Below are positions 57,248 through 64,000 of a DNA stretch of 64,000 nucleotides, in pieces. Made by a program: the position numbers and the translations under genes. Under the pieces are notes generated by a model. That model did not search any database and was not told the origin of the DNA. It was given only the letters and a program-made list of their open reading frames with translations. Source of the stretch: Ophioderma brevispina. Taxonomy: Eukaryota; Echinodermata; Ophiuroidea; Amphilepidida; Ophiodermatidae. Numbering within the stretch: position 1 is the stretch's first letter; the number at the start of each line of letters is the position of its first letter. The stretch lies in assembly GCA_023653785.1 (NCBI GenBank), contig JAMKCH010019861.1:1-64000 (forward strand), read 5' to 3'.

Positions 57248-59936
57248 AGTCTCATGTTACCAGTTGATTTTGTGTCTGACTCTCAAAACATCCAACATTA
57301 TTTATTCTAGTAATTCTTCCTATAGAATCAATTAAAAGTACGAGTTTTGAGAATTGATTTATATACATGATATACATTTTTTTTTAAATGAAATATTCAG
57401 GGTGCACAATCACCTGCATGTAGGCAGGATTTCAATGCAATGTTTTCCCCCAGAGATTTTACTCATTCCTGGTACTTTCTGAGTGAGGGTGAAACAATCC
57501 TTTAACAATGAATGTGTAAATGGTTGGTAAAGTCAAAATACAAGAGTGACTTCACTCTTGGATTCCTTTCTGTCAGTGCAATCACATTTCCAAGAAATAT
57601 TTCAATCCCAGTGGGGGGAGTGTAAAATCCCTGCCATTTATTAACAAAAGATACCACTGAGTCTTATAGATGGTATTGGTAAAGTTTAAATGATTTAGTC
57701 TCTTAAAGGTTGGTTACCCAATCATGTCCAATATTTGCTATGATGCTTTCTCAATCACATGGAAAAGCATATCACCACAAAAAAACATCAGATTACAAAT
57801 TGAATTTATCGGTTCCAGTCCATTTGCGAGAGTAGAAACACCCAACCCCCAACCTGGACCGTTTAACCCCCCCAGTCGATCCAAAAGGCATGGCACAAAA
57901 TATCTCAAAAATAATGAAATACTTCCACAAATTTGAAAACAATTTGGGCGTGTACATTCTATAAAACAGTCAAAACAGAAAGAGTTTGTTGTGTGGCAGT
58001 TCGTGGCAATTCCTGCAATGGAAAACTCAACGGTGTTGGACATCCCTGCCAGAATTTAAGTGTGTATCAAGTTATTTTGTGACAATTCCAAAGCATTCAG
58101 ACAGGATTCAGGACAGGTTACTTCAGGCGGGGTTTTCAGTGAGATATGATCTCAAAGTTGAAAGGAGAATTGCAAAATATAGCAATGGTTTGTAAGCTGA
58201 GACTGCCATGCTTTCAAGTTTGGATAAATGCTGGCAGTAAATGTCAAATCCTTGGCTGAGAAGTAAAGGCTTACAAGGATATAATATAGTTACATTTCCT
58301 TTTTTTTCCCAAATGCAAAACATCCTAATTGTTTTCAAATGTGAATGTGATGTCAGTAAGGCTCCATTTCATGCCCATTGTGCCCTTTAATTGGCTCATG
58401 GGACAGGGTGTTTATAAAGGTTTATGTAAACCACATTTGGAGACATTTTTGTTCACTAACAATCAAAAGGAAATAATATGCACAGTTTATGGCTACTAAA
58501 AATATCAATTTTGATGGAGTAAAGGGGAGAGGATGTTGTTCGAACGGGTCACCCACTAATTACAACAAATAATATCTTCTTACCTTTTTCCTCACCACTT
58601 GACAGCCAAGCACTGTGCAATACAATTGTACTTTGTCCTTTTTTTTTCAATATGGTCTAGATCGAAGCATCACATGAACCAATCTATGCAGAAAGAGGTA
58701 AATACGGACACAGGATCAAAATCTAATTTCTTTTGGTTTAATCTATCATTTGAAAGTTGTCATAAATTCAGAATTCATGAATAGGATATGTGTTATTATA
58801 GAATAAGGTTTACACCTGAGGCCAATTTTTACTGGAAAATGACCTTACAACAAGCATGGCAGTTGTCAAATCAAAACTCTTGCCTGCTTTGTGATCACTT
58901 GCAACATTGTAGTAAAGTCAAAATGAACTTCAGATAAACATTATAATGTATTTACTATTTTCTTTGGGTATTAAAATTATGCATTTAGATCAAATCATAA
59001 ACCCCAAAAACAATATATTTTTATTTTTATTATCCCCCTGGCTTGAAAAGCAGGAGGGGGATATTGCGAGGCGTACGAATGTCCGTATGTACATGTATGT
59101 ATGTGTCCGTATGTGTATGTATGGGTAGTGTTCCGTTTGAGTTAGGTTTTGGTTTAGGGTTTTTGTTTTTAGCTCTCCATTCAAAAGTTTATTAAGTCCA
59201 ATTTAAACAAGGACTTGGGGTTAGGTGCAATAGGGGTTCCTTCAGGTGTGGAGGATGTCAAAGGTCATGGAACTAGGTCAAAGGTCATCTGACCTGAAGT
59301 CCATGTTCCAGGATGTCATCTTGCCAGGGGGTATAGACGCAAAGTTACTTGCCTGTTTTTTTGTTATTGAAGATGCAAAAGTATATTTGTTGTCAGACCA
59401 AAGTAAACAAGTAAAATTTTCATATGAAGACCTGAATAACAACCTATGGAATCCAGCATGTTTAAGGAGTGGCCAATAAATTATTAGTTAACCATGGGTC
59501 TCTCAGCCATTTCAACATGCACAGCTCTGTACTTTGGTCGTGTGCCCGCTTTCCCAAGGTGGGACTGTCCAACAGTTCTGCTGCCTTTGGGTTCAGCAGC
59601 CACACGGGTTCCGCATTGAAACTGCTATAATCCAAAAACTTTGAAGACCCATGTTCAGATTGCCATACACAGATAGGCTGGTCCTACAGTAAATAGCGTT
59701 GCCCTCTATACAAACCTACTAGTTCCACAGAACACCAAATAATTCACTGAATGTGAATTACCTACCAGGGTTGTATAACTTAAAGGGATTATCAGCGCTA
59801 ATGAGAGAGATGAAAAAGTGGAAATGCCATTTTTTTTTAAACTTATAAATCAGGGAGAAGTGTGTTCAATTCCATATAACTGCTTCAATTAGAAAAACAC
59901 AATCCTCGGACCGTTTGTGTGTCCTGCCACTCGAAT

Positions 59937-60335
59937 GTGACCTTTACCTTGATATGTGACCTTTGACCTTGGATATGTGACCTTTGACCTTGATATGTGA
60001 CCTTTGACCTTGATATGTGACCTTTGACTTGATATGTGACCTTTGACCTGGATATGTGACCTTGACCTTGATATGTGACCTTGACCTGATATGTTGACCT
60101 TGTGACCTTGCTATGGACCGTTGACCGTGATATGTGACCTTGACCTCATAAACAATGAGGGTTTGCATGCTAACTCCATAAGCCATGTTTGGGTCACAAA
60201 TTGAATTTTAAAATGAGGTCAATTTACATTTCGCCTTTTTTCCCAATTGACCGAACACATGAACTTTGACACTATTGGTATGTGACCTTTGCCTTGGTAT
60301 GTGACCTTTGACCTTGGTATGTGACCTTTGACTTT
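59937..60335 (+). repeat. Minisatellite of GATATGTGACCTTTGACCTT units
   Basis: About ten 16-21 bp units at 59937-60150, and three more at 60280-60335. Several contain TGACCTTTGACCT, the DR1 arrangement bound by RXR/HNF4/COUP-type receptors. The array lies within family-J-like sequence, so it may be an expansion of that repeat. Confidence 0.85.
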
Positions 60336-61473
60336 ATCAACAAATGAGGTATCCCATGTTGCACCTATGGACTCAATTTTGGTTCCAACTTGAACTTCAA
60401 CTTGTGTCACCAATAAGGTCCAATTTACCTTTTCAACCTATTTTACAACTTGACCTCAAAGGACCTTTAACCTGGGATGTGACCTTTGACCTCATCGACA
60501 AATGAGATGCAATGTTGCCACCTGTGACCCAAGTTTGGTTTAAATCCATCAAAGTAAGTGCTGATTCTTACATGGCAAATGTTAACCCTTTTTCAGTGTA
60601 CAACAGACAACAGACACAAAACAGTGGACACAGTGATCCCTTTGTGTTTCCTGCCTTAAAGGCAGGTGACACAAAAGGCAGGTGACGAAAACCCAAAACA
60701 CCCAAAATTAGTGAAAAAATGAGGAAGTATTAAGTATTTGGGGGAATTTGTCATACCGTCTCCCGCAACTAGACATACATCGATGGCACCTTAAATCTAC
60801 ACCAAATATTACAAGATTTTAAATTATAAAAAAAGAAAAATTAAAAAAAAAAAAAATGCTTGTGTTTGAGGTCAAAAACTGTATACATGCAGATCATGTG
60901 GCAATATCACGCTTTCTTAAAATCTGGATATCACAGAGGAAAGGCTTTTTGGATCTCAAGTCGGAATTGATACGCATGTGGTCGCATGTCATGACTGGGG
61001 TCCCTTAAATATGGGGGATTTGTTTCATGGTTCGCTTTTTTTCATGTAAACTTTTTTTTACACCCTTTTATTTTTGAGAGAACTTCACCTATAGGCCAAA
61101 ATATCTTGACTTTGGTATCAATTTGTTGCTTATTTCCTCTTTGAAATAAAAAAAGTTCCAGGTCATTAGGATGTATAATAAGAAAGTTATGGGATAAATA
61201 GTGCAGGTATGTCCACAGGTGGACACGGCGGTTGAGGAGCCGGCGGACGTGGAGGAGCCAATAAGAAGAGTTACACACAAAATTGTTGGAAAAAAATGCA
61301 TACTTTGAATTGAAACTTGATCACTTCAAAACAGTTTTACATGCTAGGGAGCAGTCAAATTACACACCACAAAAGAATTAAAGGTTCACTCTTCCCATTT
61401 TTAAATACTCAATTCTTGAAAAAAGTAATTTTAAAGTCGTTAATTAGATATGTTAATTAGGTGCATTTAATAC

Positions 61474-61527
61474 CTCAATTTTGTCCTGCAGCGCTTGCAT
61501 TTTTCCTCCTCTGTCTCCCAGTGCCAT
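61474..61527 (-). CDS. Weak candidate exon
   Basis: From a possible start codon the minus strand reads MALGDRGGKMQALQDKIE and ends at a GTATTAAATG donor of moderate quality, phase 0. An upstream acceptor is possible but unclear. The phase does not fit the 56800 micro-exon directly. It may be an upstream exon of the same gene or chance. Confidence 0.25.
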
Positions 61528-61899
61528 TTTCGAATAGTTTCTTAAAGTTTCCGTAAGTGGGTGCTCATAATAAAAGTAAAATGAATTGTAACTCATTATG
61601 ATAAGTGATGATAAATTTATGATAAATGTTAATTTAAAACTCTGTATTAAGACAATGATGAAACTAATAAACAGCAGCATAAATATAAACAACAACATAA
61701 TACACATGAAAATAATGTGACCCAAAATAAAGTAATATCCTCCAAAACTCAACCATGTCTGAGGTATTATCAAAACATAAATATTAAAAGTAGATAAGTT
61801 AACCAAACAAAGAATATTGCAATCAATTAAAACCATTAAAAAAAATGAAATGAGGACTTTTTACCCACCCTTTATAACAAAACACAAAAGGACATTGAA

Positions 61900-63700
61900 G
61901 TCAAATAATGATGTTTCCATGTAAATTGCGATACCATTGAATGTTGTCATTCCCTTCTAATACAGGACAATCAAATTTGCGATTACTGTCAAAGTATTTT
62001 GATGTACCCGAAAAGCGTCATTCAAATTTTGAGCCACCCTGTAATCTGCATTACATGGTTTAAACTGATAAAAAATACAAGAGAAAGAAAGCATTGTGAA
62101 TTTAACATTAACCTCCCATTGAAAAAAGGATTAAAAACACTGAAATGTCAAAGAAAAACTCCTTGCCAAAAATTTCATACTTAACCCATGCCACTACACT
62201 TTTTTTGCATTGCGATGCAGTTTTTGATCACCCTGGATATCTACCTGATAGATGGCAAGCAGTGTCTTCTTATTTCAATGGAAAGCCCTAGAGGTAATGT
62301 TATATTCAGAAATCATAGAGTCGTTTGGTCTACTCCTCAAAATTAAAATAAAACTCAGGGTGCAAAGTGTGGTTAAAAAATGAACATTTTCTTTCCAACG
62401 TTACACCCTATATGATATTTGCCACCTGTATCTTGGATTCATTTGTGCATAAATGACATTGTGGAGTTTTATAAGTTTCCAACAATGTACAACTTTATGG
62501 GTGTTAAAAGTGTACACATTAAAGGCTATGCTCGGTTGAAGTCCAAAATTGGTGGTATTTCTCAGGTTTTGGGTGTGAAACATTTTTTAGGACCATTTTG
62601 TGATTATGACCATGTACAGGACTTATCAGATCCGATAAAAAGGACTCCCTTGTCTGTAATTACACTGATTTCATCCCTACCACTTCCAGTTATGTTCGCA
62701 TCTCTCCATGTATGCCCTTAACAAATAAACAAATATGAATTTGTGACTTTTTTCGAGCTTTTGGCTTAAGTAAAAGTTAAGTATCTTTCATTACCATGGC
62801 TTTTGTAGGAGTCTTCGTGTAAAACACTTGTGAATTAGGCAGCCGTATGGAATAAGTGCAGCTCACTGCTTTTTACTTTCCGTTGAGGCCTGCCGAATTC
62901 ACTAAGTTTTCGCTTCCACTTTTCACTTTTACACTATCCCTCACAATTGCAGAAATTGGGAATAGCTTTTTGACTTCTTGTTATCAAGCAGAACAAGCCC
63001 ACTGTACCACGTAGCAAAATATCTTTACTTCATTTTCCTTTGCAACCATTTCGAATGTGGGTGGGTGTGTCCTCTTGAAGATTGGGAAATTGTACACTAA
63101 TGTTTCTTTTAAGAACCATTCCATATAAAAATTTTGAGTAAATCTGATTTTATAGTGAGTTTTCTGGTGCTAATAGCCAATCATTCTAGCTTAATTTAAT
63201 CAATAATAGCAACATTTGTGTGTCACGTTGGTTGATAATCATAAACTATTCCTGTGAACGGTATACAAGAAAGATGCATGCTCATAACTGAAGTGAAGTT
63301 TTTAAATTAATTCGGAGTCCCCGTCTTAATTCAACGGTACACGGAAAGGTGAATTTTGCCTATCGATTCTTATTGAAATAGCACAATATCACGAAAATAA
63401 TCCTAACTTGACTTGGCAATGACATAACATTACATAACCTATTTGTAAATGTCACTGTGCCAATTCCAAAATATGAACACGGCAACAATTTTAATGGATG
63501 AGCAGCGATTGCTAATCGAACATCGAAAAATCTCAAAATTTATATTTGTGTATTTTGTTACGGGCATGGATATGCGAACATTAACCTGCAAGTTGTTGGG
63601 TAAATCTGTGTATAAAGACAGGCGTACTTTTTATCTGCTTCTGTAATGATCTATATCGCACATTCAAACTTCCTGACTTGAGATCAGAAAGCCTTTTCCG
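61900..63700. other. AT-rich stretch, nothing firm
   Basis: No splice-bounded exon or complete repeat is apparent. A 100-residue plus-strand ORF at 62419-62721 has no recognised motif. Confidence 0.4.
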
Positions 63701-63707
63701 GTAGTAG

Positions 63708-64000
63708 TAGTATAAACAAAGTTTTAAATCCGGTGTTGTCCCCGCAACGTGTGGTGGCCGGATTCACCGCACATTCGAGCAATCGCCCTTACTCCCTCCT
63801 TCCCTCGCCCGGTTCAAACAGCATCCCCCATCCATCAACCCAACCCTCCCTATACTCCTCCTCCACTTGCTTCCTCCATCTCCTCTTTGGTCGGCCCCTC
63901 TTCCTCAACCGCCCACCTCAAACTCCAAAGCCCTTTTTAAAACATGCGCCTCATGCTTCTCAGCACGTGCCCCTACCATCTTACACCATTTTTTCCAACC
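63708..64000 (-). mobile_element. RTE-like LINE, 3' end, runs off the window
   Basis: Matches the 50554 element closely (GGTGGCCGGATTCACC, GCAATCGCCCTTACTCCCTC, CCACTTGCTTCCTCCAT, AGCACGTGCCCCTACCATCT) in the same orientation. Confidence 0.75.

Noticed and set aside
59937..60335. CRISPR-like regularity of the TGACCTTTGACC array
   Set aside because: There are no unique spacers and no cas genes; the units are contiguous, and the DNA is animal. It is a minisatellite.

Overview
The window is animal nuclear DNA and not bacterial. It is AT-rich, has no run of long adjacent ORFs, and carries short open blocks bounded by GT/AG splice signals with phase-compatible junctions. Between them lie tRNA-derived SINEs, several non-LTR retrotransposon fragments, MITEs, foldback elements and minisatellites. 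A marine invertebrate, perhaps a non-vertebrate deuterostome, fits this repeat style, but that is only an inference and the species cannot be read from the sequence.

One gene dominates. It lies on the minus strand, with its 5' side at high coordinates. At least 13 exons are supported between about 51.8 kb and 0.96 kb, plus weaker candidates at 61.5, 56.8 and 14.5-14.7 kb. Two chains of exons join without phase conflict: 35022>32529>26960>24905>21294>20338, and 6197>5106>1228. The first chain contains an alpha-helical region with a 'LGNAGH' motif like that of the large lipid transfer protein (vitellogenin/apoB/MTP) N-terminal superhelix. The second chain encodes a domain that matches the layout of LECT2 and M23 (lysostaphin-type) metallopeptidases: a GVD motif, an APFxGxI-like strand, an HIH motif and a 'DPAKYL' end. 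The result looks like a large secreted protein with a lipid-transfer-like helical body and a LECT2/M23-like C-terminal module. The two blocks are linked only by strand, order and absence of another gene; the 6.2-20 kb interval still lacks phase-compatible linking exons. One exon has an in-frame TGA and another needs a frameshift, so the locus may carry sequence errors, a null allele or pseudogene decay.

Layout from left to right. 0-8 kb: the three C-terminal exons, MITEs, and a duplicated unit with long GGAGGG tracts. 8-16 kb: intron with a near-perfect hairpin (13.4 kb) and a mariner-like foldback (13.6-14.0 kb). 16-25 kb: SINEs, an 880-bp foldback, four exons and a decayed LINE with RT and RNase H. 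25-40 kb: five exons, nested and duplicated MITEs, and an intronic segmental duplication. 40-47 kb: LINE and SINE fragments, a G-rich minisatellite, and three exons. 47-64 kb: sparse exons, two RTE-like LINE 3' ends, a tandem array with splice-like units, and a minisatellite of nuclear-receptor-like DR1 motifs.

Most MITE families share ends of the form TTAA|AAGG...CCTT|TTAA. One nested insertion shows a TTAA target duplication directly, because an uninterrupted relative is present in the same window.
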